64,000 bases of DNA from Pithys albifrons albifrons (lineage: Eukaryota; Chordata; Aves; Passeriformes; Thamnophilidae), in NCBI RefSeq assembly GCF_047495875.1, contig NC_092474.1:11346501-11410500 (forward strand). Reading direction: 5' to 3'. Below, piece by piece: positions 29,801 to 41,559 of the stretch. Under the pieces are notes generated by a model that was not told the origin of the DNA, ran no database searches, and was given only the letters and a program-made list of their open reading frames with translations. Position 1 is the stretch's first letter. Each line of letters starts with the position of its first letter. The position numbers and the translations under genes were made by a program.

Positions 29801-30846
29801 TGCAAGCTCATCGCCAGCATCAGCATCACAGGCCTGGTCCCCGTGGTTTATGATTCAGCCTTCACTTAAAAGCAACTTGAGACAATCCCAAACCCACAAA
29901 GTCAGTGGGAGTTGCAGGACTGAGGAGACCAGGAGGGAAACCACACAAACAACAAACCATCTCAGACACTCCTGGCTAATCCCCTTACACCTTCCTGAAA
30001 CCAAACACAGACATAAAGTAAAATATAATTAATCTACTACCTTCCAAACCATCCCCACTTGTGTTACAAAAGCTTTACTTTGATACCATTCTTATTTTCA
30101 ACTTCTGAGCTTTTTAGCCACCTCTCAAGCACATTTGTCGTTCCTGCTTCTTACCCATCTTTCACCATCAAGCCCTCACTATGATTCCTCCCCTTCCAAG
30201 ACTTGTTATCTTCCCCTGAGTATTCTCCCTTAACTACATCCTCCTTCTCTCAAGTTTTCTTCTTCATTCACCAGCCTGTTACTATCTCCATTTTAAGTGT
30301 TCTCATTAAGAACTTTAAAGATCAATTTCAAAAGCCAGTTCCCAAGTCACAATATACACATCAAAACAGTCCTCCTTTATTTACAAACACTCTGTACCAC
30401 CATCAAATGTTGCATCAGTTTCCTATTATTCACAGGAAAGCGTGGATATCGTTTCAAATGTTTATTTAAACAAAACTAATAATCCTTTTCCCTAGAAAGG
30501 AGGGTTTGCAACTTACTTAGAAGAAATCCTCTCTGCTTTTTGTATGTGAGGTTGAACCAGGAAAGCCAGACTTACCTGTACAAGCTGCCCCAGAGAGCAG
30601 AGGTGAGGCTTTGTTTGGTTTGTGTAGAGAATCTCTCCAAGCCCCTGATAAGGTTTCCAGGGATGTGAGTGAAGTGTCCAGGAGTGAATGGCCTTTCCCC
30701 AAAGACTCCTTCCCTCTGAATTTCACTGCTGCTGGCCAAGACATCTCCTTCCTCCTGAGCAGAGCCAGGCAAAGCCTGAATGGGCACAAACTCTCAAGGA
30801 TTCAGCACTTTGAGGGCTGCCAGAACCTTTATTCTTCTGTTCTGAG
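17874..30846. other. Gene-free AT-rich DNA with GC pockets and pyrimidine-rich tracts
   Basis: No gene is supported. GC-rich pockets lie at about 18,530-18,730 and 25,555-25,755. Strongly pyrimidine-rich stretches on the plus strand lie at about 24,525-24,690 and 30,100-30,300. Nothing else stands out. Confidence 0.5.
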
Positions 30847-30999
30847 GTGGATCTGGGACCACAGGGGCCTTGGGTTGGCTGTTCCTGGGTGGATTTGGAA
30901 GCACAGGTGCCCCAAATTCACTGCTCCTGGGTGGATTTGGAAGCACAGGTGCCTCGAGTTTACTGTTCCCACTACACTTGCTACCACAGGTGTCTGCAT
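30847..30999. repeat. 42-bp minisatellite, three to four copies
   Basis: Units begin at 30847, 30889 and 30931, two of them opening GTGGATTTGGAAGCACAGGT, with a decayed fourth from 30973. Forty-two is a multiple of three, so both strands stay open across it, but no start, splice site or family supports coding. Confidence 0.9.
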
Positions 31000-31388
31000 T
31001 TTTAAACACATCTGGTACTGGCACTGTTCAAGAACAGGAACCTTGGTGGTTTGATTCCCCAAATTTAAATAATCTTACTTCCCAGGCATGAAAACCCACA
31101 CAAGCAGCTGCCCAAACTCTGAAGCAAGTGTTTTTAATTTTCTAATGGGTAGCCCAGCGGAAGGACCTGCAGTAACCAACACCACACGAGGTCTCATTGC
31201 CCTCGGCAGCCGCTCAAAAAAAAAACCCCAGAAACAAATCCTGAGGGGCCGGGACACCTTAAACCTCACCAGCCTCTTGGGGACCCCTCGAGCATCTCCC
31301 TCTGGCGGGTTTTCACGTTAAATAAAACCCATTTACCGCTATTTCTCACAGCGGCACCACCTGCCCTGTCCGCAGCCCTCACGCCGAG

Positions 31389-31695
31389 GCTGAGGCAGGA
31401 CAGGGACGATGTCCCCTCATGTCACCTGCTCCGTGCCGGGGCTGCCTGAGGCTGAGGCAGGACAGGGATGGTGTCCCCTCATGTCACCTTCACCGTGCCG
31501 GGGCCGCCCGAGGCTGAGGCGGGACAGGGACGGTGTCCCCTCATGTCACCTGCTCCGTGCCGGAGCCGCCCGAGGCTGAGGCGGGACAGGGACGGTGTCC
31601 CCTCATGTCACCTGCTCCGTGCCGGGACCACCCGAGGCTGAGGCGGGACAGGGACGGTGTCCCTTCGTGTCACCTTCACCGAGCCGGGGCCGCCG
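31389..31695. repeat. 62-bp minisatellite, five copies
   Basis: Units start at 31389, 31451, 31513, 31575 and 31637, each opening GCTGAGGCRGGACAGGGAYG and containing TGTCCCCTCATGTCACC. A degenerate part-copy may precede the first. Two variants of one short segment occur: CTGCTCC in copies 1, 3 and 4, and TTCACC in copies 2 and 5. The unit is CpG-rich. It is not a multiple of three, so it cannot be a protein repeat. Confidence 0.95.
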
Positions 31696-31860
31696 CGCGC
31701 TCCCGCCCGGGATGCGGCACCTGAGGGAACATCGAGGGGATTTGCCGAGAGGATTTGCCGCCCGCACTGCCACGGGAGCAGCCGCTGCCTCCTCTCGAGG
31801 CAGGGAGGCCCCGCAGGGAGCCCCAGCCAAACCAGAGGGTTGGGCAATCACCGGCCGTGT
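31480..31860. other. CpG-rich patch at a composition boundary
   Basis: The last minisatellite copies and the following GC-rich DNA (GGGGCCGCCGCGCGCTCCCG, GCGGCACC) form the most CpG-dense stretch outside HSPB8 exon 1. No splice-supported exon was found. AT-rich DNA lies to the left and GC-richer DNA to the right. Confidence 0.5.
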
Positions 31861-31913
31861 GAAGTTTGACGAGGGTCCTGCTCCTGGGATGGGGCAGTCC
31901 CGGCTGCGTGTGT

Positions 31914-32585
31914 GAACTGGGGAATGAGGCTGGAGAGCAGCGCCGTGGGAAGGGACTGGGTTTCCTGGCAGTCTGGACGTGAGTCAGCAGTGCCCTGGCA
32001 GAGTCCTGGGGGGCATCAGGCACAACATTGCCAGGGGGGCAAGGGAGGTGATTGTCCTGCTCTGCTCTGCTCTGCACTGGGGTGGCATCACCTGTGATAT
32101 TGGGACAGTTTGGGGCACTGCAATGTAAGGAAGATATTAAGCCATTAGAGACTGTCCAAAGGAGGGCCAAGAGGCTTGGGAAGGGTCTGGAGGGGCAGTA
32201 TGAGGACAGCTGAGGGCACTGGGTTTGGTCAGCATGGAAAAGAGGTCAGACTCTGTCATGGTCTGCAGCTTCTTCCCATGGGGCAGCTCCGATCTCTGCT
32301 CTGTGTGAGCAGGGACAGACCCAGGGAACGGCTGAAGCTGTGTCAGGGCAGGGTCAGGTTGGATCTCGGGGAAAGGCTCTTCCCCCAGAGGGTGGTGGGC
32401 ACTGACCAGGCTCCCCAGGGCAGTGGGCACAGCCCCAAGGCTGCCAGAGCTCCTAGAGCGTTTGGACAATGCTCTGAAGGACAGGGTGGGATTGTTGAGG
32501 TGTCTGTTCAAGGACAGAATTTGGACTCCATGATCCTTGTGGGTCCCTTTCAACTCAGGCTATTCTATTATTCTGTTATTATTAA
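31914..32585 (+). mobile_element. CR1 LINE, longest copy in the window, non-autonomous
   Basis: The copy runs from GGCTGGAGAGCAGCGCCGTG through GTGAGTCAGCAGTGCCCTGG, GGAGGTGATTGTCC and GGGCAAAG-type CR1 reverse-transcriptase coding remnants to GGACTCCATGATCCTTGTGG and the terminal ATTCTATTATTCTGTTATT. It retains about 670 bp of the end of ORF2 and the 3' region, with deletions and stops, so it is inactive. The left end blends into the CpG-rich patch and is uncertain by some tens of bases. Confidence 0.85.
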
Positions 32586-32870
32586 GTGCACAAAGGGTTG
32601 TGCATGGTACAAGGAGCTGTGCATGTGCTGAGGGACGTCCACACGTACAAAGGGCTGAGCACAAACACAGGAGGCCCTACAGGAGCACAAGGGGCTGTGG
32701 ACATCCAAAAGGGCTATGGACTGGGGGCTGCACACCAGGGCCCACACACCAGGATCCATGTGAGGATCTGTGCACAGGGGTCTGAGTGCTGAACCTTGCA
32801 GGGGGCTGTGCATGGGATGCCGAACCTTGCAGGGGCTGTGCACGGGGTGCTGCCCAGGAGGATGAGCAGT
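32586..32870. repeat. Degenerate tandem repeats rich in GGGCTGTGSA
   Basis: Short units such as CACAAAGGG, ACAAGGRGCTGTG and GGGGGCTGTGCATGG recur irregularly. The clearest pair is GAACCTTGCAGGGGGCTGTG at 32,791 and GAACCTTGCAGGGGCTGTGC at 32,822, about 31 bp apart. It follows directly on the CR1 3' end. Confidence 0.6.
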
Positions 32871-35800
32871 GAGCCTGCTGGGTGGCTGAAGGGATCCTGT
32901 GCCCCAAGGCAGAGCTGCAAGGGGGTTCCTCTTGCAAAACCCACACTGGGGGACACTGGGAAGAAGCCACTGGTTTCTTCAAGCATGGAGGTTGCCTCTG
33001 GACGTGGATTTTTTCTCCTTTCTTTCAGGTGAGGGACAAGGTGAGGTGTCTCCCCAAGCTGAGGCACACCAGAGCTGTAGCCAATGGACACGACCAAAAC
33101 CAGTGTGTTCTGCCTTTAATTAAACAGAACTTCATCACAACATTGTTGGAGGACTCAGTAGTTAAAGCACTGGGGAGACCTGAATGTCATTATAAGAATA
33201 AGGTTAATATTCATCAGTATTTCACTTAAATAATAGTCCTTTGCTCCTCTCCCATGTGGCAGCTTGGGGTGCATGGCAGAGCAACCCTGGCACCCCCAGC
33301 ACCCAGGGATCCCAGACAGGTGCTGCTCAGCCCTTGAGAAAACCCATCAAACCTCACTCCTCCCACAACAGTTTTCAGTAAAAGCCTTTCAAACTTCATT
33401 CAAACCTTGTCAAACAAGCTGTAACTGGTGCAAATGAAAACTCAAGATGAATTTAATACTGTACCTATTCAGCCCTAAAATACAGGGCCGATCAGCAGCA
33501 ATAGCACATTATTTGAGGTATATGATTTCCAGCAGATTGGGTTTTTAGCCTGTCAAGATCACTCCAAACATTGAATCCTGTGAGTTCTCCAAAGGGACAA
33601 GGTATCTAGAAACATCTCGTCCCTCCCTCCTCCCTGCCTTTCCTCCCAACCCTGAAAAAAATACCCTTGCTATCATTTCCCTGCATTTTAATCTGTCCAA
33701 CATTTCTCTGCTATTATAACTTTTGATTTAGAGTGATGTGACCAGACAGGAGAGGGCAGAAGTGGTGAGACAGTGGAGCTGTGGGGCTCCAGGGCCACGA
33801 GGCTGCAGGAGGACACAGGGGTGTTTGCAGCTGGGCAGGTTCCCCCCACGCCATTTTCCTCCTCTCTTTATATTTTCCACAGGCTGAATTTCCCCCCAAA
33901 ACCTCGTGCATTGCTCTGCTTTTTTTATTCAGGATAAACTTTCCCAGGCATGTGGTGGTCAGGGCCAGAGGTGCTCACCCACTGCTCTGCTAAATTGGGG
34001 AGCTAAAAATGCAATTTCTGCTACTTTTCTCATTGGATGCAGCTTAATCATAGATGTTTGCAGCTGAAAAGAAATATTCTGACACCCAGTGTTTGAGACA
34101 GCCACGAGAAATACCACAATTTGGTAATGATGACCCTCTGAGAGCCTGTTTTTGTTGGACCTGAGTGTACAAGGGTGATTTCAACTGAAATATTGGACAA
34201 AGAACTAGTTTCAATGACTTCCCTAATACAAATGGTGACATCTCATCTAGCACTGGGATTTCAGCTCTGGGGACTTGAACAACCTTTGTCTGCAGCAGGA
34301 TGGGGGGACCTGGCTGAGACACATCACCCCAGCACCCTCTGGACCTGGGAGTCAATCCAGATGCTGCAGGGGCTGCAGAGGAGTGGGGTGGGCACAAAAG
34401 AGCCATCCCACACCCCCACCTTGCAGACATCAATGCTGTCACCCTTTGGACCTGTGCCCAAAACACACTCTGCTTCCCTGGCAGATCCATTCTCTAATGG
34501 CTTTCAAACAACTAAAGAGTGATTTGGCTTCATCAGGATGCTCAGGGTCTGTATGCTGGGAAAGGGGGTGTGCATGGGGTGATGTCCTGCTGGGGCTGGA
34601 CACTTCCTGCCTCTCCTTGTGTCCCCTCCCTGCAGTTCATGCCCAGGTCCCCCATCCCACTGGCACATGCCCCTGCCTCCTCCAGGCAGTGTGCAAACCT
34701 TGGGGCAAAGCTCTTGCACAGATCATCACGCCCCTCTCCAGCCTGTTTCATCTTGTTTCCCCCAAAGTTTGTCTCTGGGGAGCCCACCCTGCAAAATCCT
34801 TCCTGGCAAGGAGTTCCGTCCAGAGTCCTGAGCTCAGAGAGGACCTCTCTGCCTGTGCCTGGCTCCTCAGTGCCATGTCCATAGAACTGGGCTCCCTACA
34901 AGACAGAGAAGGAAGAGGTATTATTCAGAATCTAACAAAAGAGATGGATCTGTGGGTTTATGTTTTTTGGGGGAGACACCCCCCCTTTTTTCCTCCCACA
35001 GCATGTGGAGGCTCATGGAGCAGAGCCAGGTGGGATCTCCCAGCTCTTCCCTTCCTCAGCTCCATTTCTCCTTCACCCTCTTCATCTCTACTCCCATTTT
35101 AAAGTAATACTCCAGGAACAACGAGTATACATTTGTTTCTTTTTTCCCTCCTGTGTCATTTCTCCATCCAGCTTACAATTTTGGTGGCAATTTAACAGCT
35201 TTTACAAATTACATTCCTATCTTTTTCTCGGTTATTGTTAGAGGAGAAAGTCCCATTTTTCACTGTGATCCTTCAGGTTTCTGCTGTCACTGTATTTAAG
35301 ACTTTTTTTTTTGTCCTTAGCTTTTATTTTCTTATCCCTCAAGGGCAGCCTTGGAAATTCAAAGCTGTTCCCTGCCTATCAGTGGATCTGCTATTCACTT
35401 TTGGCAAGTCCAAAGCAACTGTCTCTCTTTCTTCCATCCTTCCACCTAAATGACACCTTTTCTCAATAAATTATCCTTTGTCTCCCAAAGCAACAGTTCC
35501 ATTTGTGACAGTTTGGATGTATAATAGTTGCATCCCAGTGGATACCTTCAGGAGCATCAACTAACAGGCCAATACAAACTCACTGGTGCAGAAAATAAAG
35601 AGATTTATGTATTTTGGGCTTTATTCCCCCCTCCCTCCCCCCCCCCCCCTCAATAGTCGAGTTGTGCTCTGAATTTTCAAAGTTTGCATTTTAAGACACA
35701 GTTGTTCATCATCAAAAAAACATCTCCTGGAAAGCAGGGATGGCTGAACACATGTCAGAATTCCCTTTTTTCCAACATAACATCCCTTATGGTCTCTGGA

Positions 35801-36349
35801 AAATATCTCAGAACAGTGAAACCCACCCAGCCATGCCCTCAGAGTAGGGCTTCATGGATTGGTTGTACTGCAGAGGAAACATTGATTTTGCAAACATTTC
35901 CTAGCAATAATGGTGTTGATCGATTAGAGTTGCTGTTGCTAATGGAGGGTAAATGTGTGGAGCAGCAGCTTTGGGGTATCCCCAGGCTCCCTGCAGGCAG
36001 GGGGGTCCCCAGAAGCCCTCTCTGCCCTTGGGGACATGCCCACACCCAGCACTGCAGATAAAGCCTGAGAAGGCTGAATGCCCACACCCTGCTCTCATCA
36101 GGTGACAACAGAGATCTCCAAGCCCAGGGGCTGGCAACAAAACCATCCTCCCTGGCTCCTGCAAACTGCCCAAAAGCAACAGATTGAACATTTTTATAGA
36201 AGTTGTCAAGATCCAGACCTTGGCTTTAGCAGCCTGGGACTTTCTTCTCGCAGCCCTGCACCTTCTGTCTCCTTTCCAAACCCCAGACAAGCCAAACATT
36301 ATTCTCCAATCCCAGCATCTGACACGCAGCTCTGGGCGAGCCTCTGAGC
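32871..36349. other. Gene-free DNA
   Basis: Apart from the C-run at 35,626, only chance open frames occur. The longest (34,275-35,102, plus strand) lacks an ATG start, domain or splice context and is rich in Cys, Trp, Pro and His, as translated GC-rich non-coding DNA usually is. Confidence 0.55.
35626..35649. repeat. C-run tract (G-quadruplex potential on the minus strand)
   Basis: C6 T C3 T followed by 13 C. The minus strand has several G runs of three or more separated by single A, the requirement for a G-quadruplex. Confidence 0.75.
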
Positions 36350-36485
36350 CTGTCGCTGCTGAGATAAATGAGCCCGTTTCAGCGGCCGACTTCATAAAAG
36401 TATATGAAAAGTAGTTAACAAAAGGGTATTTCACAAAGCCAGGAATGCAAATGCAACCTCTGAGATAACTAATTAACTGAAGGAG
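36350..36485. promoter_or_regulatory. AT-rich candidate element with octamer-like and TAATTAA motifs
   Basis: GAATGCAAATGCAAC contains the octamer-like ATGCAAAT, and GATAACTAATTAACTGAAGG follows 25 bp later. Upstream are ACTTCATAAAAGTATATG and AGTTAACAAAAGG. It looks like conserved non-coding sequence but conservation cannot be tested here. Confidence 0.25.
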
Positions 36486-36806
36486 CCAGACAAAGGGGAA
36501 GCAGCTTCCCATCTGTGGAAATAGATGTCATTTTATAGAGGCTCTAATTAGCTCTGCCCTGTCCCGCAGCCGTTTTGTTGCTGGTGCACACAGGCTGCTC
36601 CTGCTCTGCAGCTCCTGGGGCTCTCAAGGTGAGGAGGGGGAGAGCAAAAGTGGGAGAAGAGCTGTTTCACCTTGCAAAAGTCCCCTATGAGGGACCCAAG
36701 CAGCAAACCAAGCCAGGGTTGTTTTTTGGAGGTGGCCAGTGCTGCTGTGCAGAGCCATCTGGCACAGAGCCCTGGCAGTGCCGGGCCCCGTGTGAGCCAC
36801 AGGGAG

Positions 36807-36905
36807 ATCATGGAATCATTCAGGTGGGAAAAGATCTCCAAGATCATTGAGTCCAACCATTAACCCAGCACTGCCAAGTCCACCACTAAACCACGTCCCA
36901 TCCCA
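36807..36905 (-). mobile_element. CR1 LINE fragment (left arm of an inverted pair)
   Basis: ATCATGGAATCATTCAGGTG and GGAAAAGATCTCCAAGATCA, then GAGTCCAACCATTAACCCAG: a CR1 3' end on the minus strand, about 100 bp. Confidence 0.85.
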
Positions 36906-36936
36906 GCACTTCCATGGAGAGGAATTTTCAGGTTAC

Positions 36937-37095
36937 TTGTGGATGCCCCATCCCTGGAAGTGTCCCAGGGTCAGACTGGATGGGGCTTGGAACAATCTGG
37001 TCTAGTGGAAGGTGTTCCTGCCCATGGCAGGGGGTGTTTGAACTGGATGATCTTTAATGTACTTCTAACCCCAACCTTTCTATGCTTCTATGATT
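36937..37095 (+). mobile_element. CR1 LINE fragment (right arm of an inverted pair)
   Basis: GATGCCCCATCCCTGGAAGT, CCTGCCCATGGCAGGGGGTG and the terminus TTTCTATGCTTCTATGATT are the last 160 bp of a CR1 on the plus strand. It lies only about 30 bp from the preceding, oppositely oriented copy, so their 3' ends point outward. Confidence 0.85.
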
Positions 37096-39520
37096 TTTCC
37101 CTCTTCTCAAACCTTTCCAACCAATTTTGGGCACAATGTTCTTGCTCTGCCCCATGCCTTGGGCTGTCCCCTGCTTTGGACCAAGGCACAGTTCACACTG
37201 ACCTGCTCTCCAGGGAATGTGGCCCCTGGAGGGAGCACGCTGAGGTTTGTTCCTACTGTCTCACCACCTGTGCCTGCCCCTTTCAAGCTGTTCTCCTGCA
37301 ATGTTCAGCCTTTCCTTTGCTCCTCCTCCTGTGAGGAACCCTGCAGCCCCCAGCCTGCAGCGAGCTCAGCAGGGTTAACGCTGGAACGGGGCGTACCACG
37401 GGAATTAGTCACCACTGGGACCTCAGTCAAGTGTTTTATTTAATGCCCTTTTCCAAAGACGTTTACACTTGAAAAAAACCCGAAGAATTATGAGCTCCCT
37501 GCTAACAGCTGTGACTCAGAGGAGCTGTGGGCACACACCATTTAAGTGAGAAGTGTCTTTGCAGTGCTGATGAAATGTGGGTGAGGAGGGGAGAGGGGCT
37601 GCTGAGAAAGTGGGTTTTGCAGGGAAAAAGCCCAAATGACTTAAATTTGCACTGTCAACAGCTTGGCTACAATGGGAATGGCTCAGACCGCTGATGGTGA
37701 GAGCCCACCACTGAAATTGCACCTGGTGGCTTGGCCAAGTTCTGATTTGCTGGGGTACCAGCCCCCAGAGTGGCTCTGGCATTCAGTGCAAGGAGCAAAT
37801 CCATGCCCAAAACCCAGAGCAGGGCAATGCTCTGATACCAGAGGCCACCCTGCCCCTCACCATGCCATTCTGCTTTAGTCAATGCCAGGAACTTGCTCAG
37901 CAGGAAGTTCATGGGGCATTGCCAACCCCCTGGAGCTGACTTGGAGCACCACATGCCTTTGCCAGCCATTACCTATGCCCTGCCCTGGTACACAGGCCTG
38001 TGCACAGGGCACCAGAGGCACAAATATTTGCAGAAGTCATCTGGGGGTTGCCCTAGGCCCTGTGCAAACCATGGCAGGCCACAGCATGGGCATCATGGGA
38101 GTTGGAAAGATTACAGGGAAAAAACAATAATTGAGTCATCTTTTCTCACCACACCATCTCCCACCTGCATCCAGCACAGGCTTCACTGGAAATGAGCAGA
38201 TGGGACATTGTCAGCAGCTGGGAGATGCTGTTGAGAGGGAGGGCAAGCAGTGATTCTGTTTATAGGGAGACAAGCCTTGAACTTGCTTCGGATCGACTTC
38301 TACTGTGTTACTGGAATGGTGGGATCAGCTGCCAAGCAGAGGCATTTGGAAATCCTCCCAGTTCTTTCCCAAAGTAGATGAGGAGGAGGCATTGCCTGAC
38401 CTGAGCTGGGTTTCTCCAACCCCTGCAAGGCCCCCGAGGGAAAGGCTGGGAGAGAGAACCCGTGTACCCACGGAATTCAGCCCCTGACGGGCAGGCAGGA
38501 ACAGTGACTTTGCACAACGCTGTGCCTTGGTGACTCGTGACACCACAGCAGCTGGCAGTGCTCTCTGGGAGCTGGCTGCTCCCGGGTATTATTAGATGGG
38601 ATGGTTTTATTTCTGCTTCAGCCAAAGTTCAGCTGGTGCAGTTTGAGCCCTGACACTGCAATGGGTGCTGGATGTGTCCTGTCCCACCAGAAAAGCTCTG
38701 GCTGCTCGGTGCCAAGGGTCACTGAGCCCCCTGCACACCACCAGCCAGTCACACAGCTTCCTACAGCAGGACATTTCATCATCCTCCTTTTGCTGTCATT
38801 AAAAAAAAATAAGAGAAGCAATGACAATAAATGATCCCAAGCCAGGGCATGCAGGACACCAGCTTTGAGAGGTCATATAACCCTCCCCACTTGCATTCCC
38901 TTGGGAAAAATTTCCTTCCTCCTTTGCAGAGCTTGAGTTCTCAGAAGTCTCTTTGTTACTGCCTTACTGGGGAGGTGGAGGGGAATGAAATAAGAGGGTA
39001 CAGAACTTCTGTATCAAGCTGCAACACATCCCTCTGCTCCTCCAGTGTCACGCAGCATCTCCCCCCACAACTGGCCCAGTCTGGGCTTGCAGAGGAAGAA
39101 AAGTGGGGAGAAGCAGTGCTTGGCATGGGAAAGCAGCCAAGCTGTGTGGTCAGAGAGGGCAAAGTGGGCACTAGCAGGAGCCCAGAGAGGCAGGAGATCC
39201 CTCTGTGCCATCCTGGCATCTGTGGGATGGGGGAAGCTTATCCAAGACCCTGAGCAGCAGTTCCCAGCAGATGCACAGCCGGCACCTTGGGGCTTGTCAA
39301 ACACTTGTGCAACACTGAGCCTGCACTCTGAGCTGTGGCTTGTTGGGATAAACAGGAATATATAGAGAAAGTCATTAAGCTCTCTTCCATTTACACCATT
39401 CCTGCCAGCCCCCGAGAAGCTGGGATTTTGTCAGATCATGTTATCACCATGACTTTGCTGCTACCGAACCTTGAAGAGATTCTTCCCAAAAGCACAACCA
39501 CCCCCTCACCCTCTCCCCTT
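37096..39520. other. Gene-free GC-richer DNA
   Basis: No known gene, repeat or RNA is recognised. Open frames on both strands are short, overlap one another and lack known domains. Confidence 0.55.
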
Positions 39521-39658
39521 TCAATCTCCAGCTATTTTTATTTTGCTCCTCGAGATAAAAGTATGTGTGTGTGGGAGGTATTTACACACACATAAGAAAA
39601 TATCAATGCACATAAAAATAACTTGGTGATTTGAGAGAGACATTTCACTTCCGCAGAG

Positions 39659-39676
39659 CATTCCATTCCCCATTCC
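39659..39676 (+). promoter_or_regulatory. Triple CATTCC (TEAD/MCAT-type) cluster
   Basis: CATTCC begins at 39659, 39664 and 39671, three copies in 18 bp. A MEF2-like CTATTTTTAT lies about 125 bp before it (near 39,532). MCAT and MEF2 motifs together mark muscle enhancers, and the nearest coding gene in this direction is muscle-expressed HSPB8, 13 kb away. Inferred. Confidence 0.3.
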
Positions 39677-41559
39677 ATTATAAAAAGAAAATGCTGAAGT
39701 TATTGAGGCTTGGTGGGGGGTTTATTGTGGCTCTTGGTGTGGATGCTGTGAGCATTCTCCTGCCACCGCAGGCTCTGCTCATGTACAGGGCTTGCAGCTG
39801 GAGAAAACAGGTACTGGGTTAGTGGTCAAGAAAAAAAAGTGATATTTTTGTGTCTAGGAAATTTACAGTTCACTGTAGAACAGATACAGTGGAGATGAAT
39901 TCCTGCAGAAACCCTCTCATGCCCTTATTTCATTCATTATACATTTCCAGATGTGCACCTGCCTGCCTGCACATTGCTTTTATATTTGACATATCCTTTT
40001 TAAAGGAAAGAGGGAGGAGAAAGCTACAAGCTACAAGCTGATGCTGCCCAGTTTGGGAGCTTGGCTGTGCCTGGGTGTTAAAATGGTGCAGCATCTACCC
40101 CTCTCCTGGGTGAGCAGCCAAGGGGCTCACACACCATCTGCTCCTCCTGCACATCCCATGGGATGCATTCAGCCCCCACTGATCCCCAAATTTGGGATCC
40201 AGTGGGCAAGAGCAGCACGTGGATTCTGGAGGGAGTGAGCTAACACAGCAAGGCAGCACGAGGCAAGGGGCAGGCTCAGCCTGGCTCAGAGAAGCAACTT
40301 TGCCAAAACCAACTCATGAGCCCCAGGGCAGCACTCTCAGTGTCCCCACAGGCCCCAGCACGGCAGGATGTCACCGCAGCAGGGGCTGCACCAGCCAAGC
40401 AGCATCGCAGTGAGGACAGAACAGCCTCTCTGGCTCCGGCACCAGGAAACTCAGTCGTGCTCACAGAGCCCTGGGCTGGCTCTTGCCAGGCTTGTTTTGA
40501 CTCTTTTTAACAGCCTGTCACACACAGCATTCTTGGTGACAAGTGACAGCCTTGTTGCACTAACAGCGCTCCACCAAATGGTATTACTATTATTATCTGG
40601 GTTTGTGGGTATAACAGATAATTCACCAACCCCCCATCCAAAATAACGCGGCGTTTGAAGCAATTTGAAGCAAAAATTCGGATTATTTGCTGCACATCTC
40701 ACACTGTGATAACTCGAGGCAGCGCCGTGTCCTGCCAGCGGCGTTGCTGTGTGTGCCACACACCTCCTTGGCAGGAGCTGCACCCGCTGAGCCGGGGATG
40801 GCTGACACCAAAGCGCTCCGTAATTGCAGGAAGAGATAACAGGAAGAGGCAGCGCTCCGGCAAAGCCTGGCCGGCCAAGGGTGTTTAAAAATACCTAACC
40901 CAGCCCCCGTGACTTTCTGCGGCTCTGCTGGGAGCCGGGAAGCCCACGCTGGTGGCGAGCAGATGCTCCCTGCAGGCTCAGCCGTTTAAAAAACCTGCTG
41001 GGATCTTGCCCAGGATCTCTCCTCCCAAAACTTAAGCCAGATTCCAGCTGGGAAGCACTCTGCCACACTGGAAAAAACACAACCACGTGCCCTGCCGGCG
41101 CCCTCGATCTGATGTTAAGCACAAAGCCATCTCACCACCCATGGGGAGCGTCACCCCACCTGCCGACGGCCCCATCTGCTGGGATGAATCCCATAACACT
41201 GGAAAGAATTTCAGAAGGAGTATGTAAAAAAAGCTTGCCCGAGGAGGGCTGAAGGGGCAGCTGCCCCTGGGGGACCAGCGTGGATGGGGCTTGAAGCAGC
41301 AGCTCCTGACCCAGCAGAGGGTCAGAGGATGTGGGTGCAGGTGCTGTCCATCACTGGTGGGCTGTTCATCCATCGATGCTCACCAGCACAAGTAGAGAGG
41401 CAGGGAAGGCTGGGAATAAGGAAAATGCTTCCCGAGAGCACCAGCACTGCTATCCTGACATCCCCAACACATTCTCCCGGGAGGAAAGAGCACAAGCAAG
41501 GCTGGCATATTTGCTGCTGTTGCTCACGATCTCCCCCGAGCACCCCAGCCCGGCCCGGG

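Noticed and set aside
30611..31054. A protein with 14-residue GWIWKHR repeats
   Set aside because: It is produced by the 42-bp minisatellite. There is no splice context or known family.
34275..35102. A 275-codon open frame on the plus strand, the second longest in the window
   Set aside because: It opens with TTG, not ATG. Its composition is rich in Cys, Trp, Pro and His, it has no recognisable domain, and other frames overlap it on both strands. It fits chance openness in GC-rich DNA.
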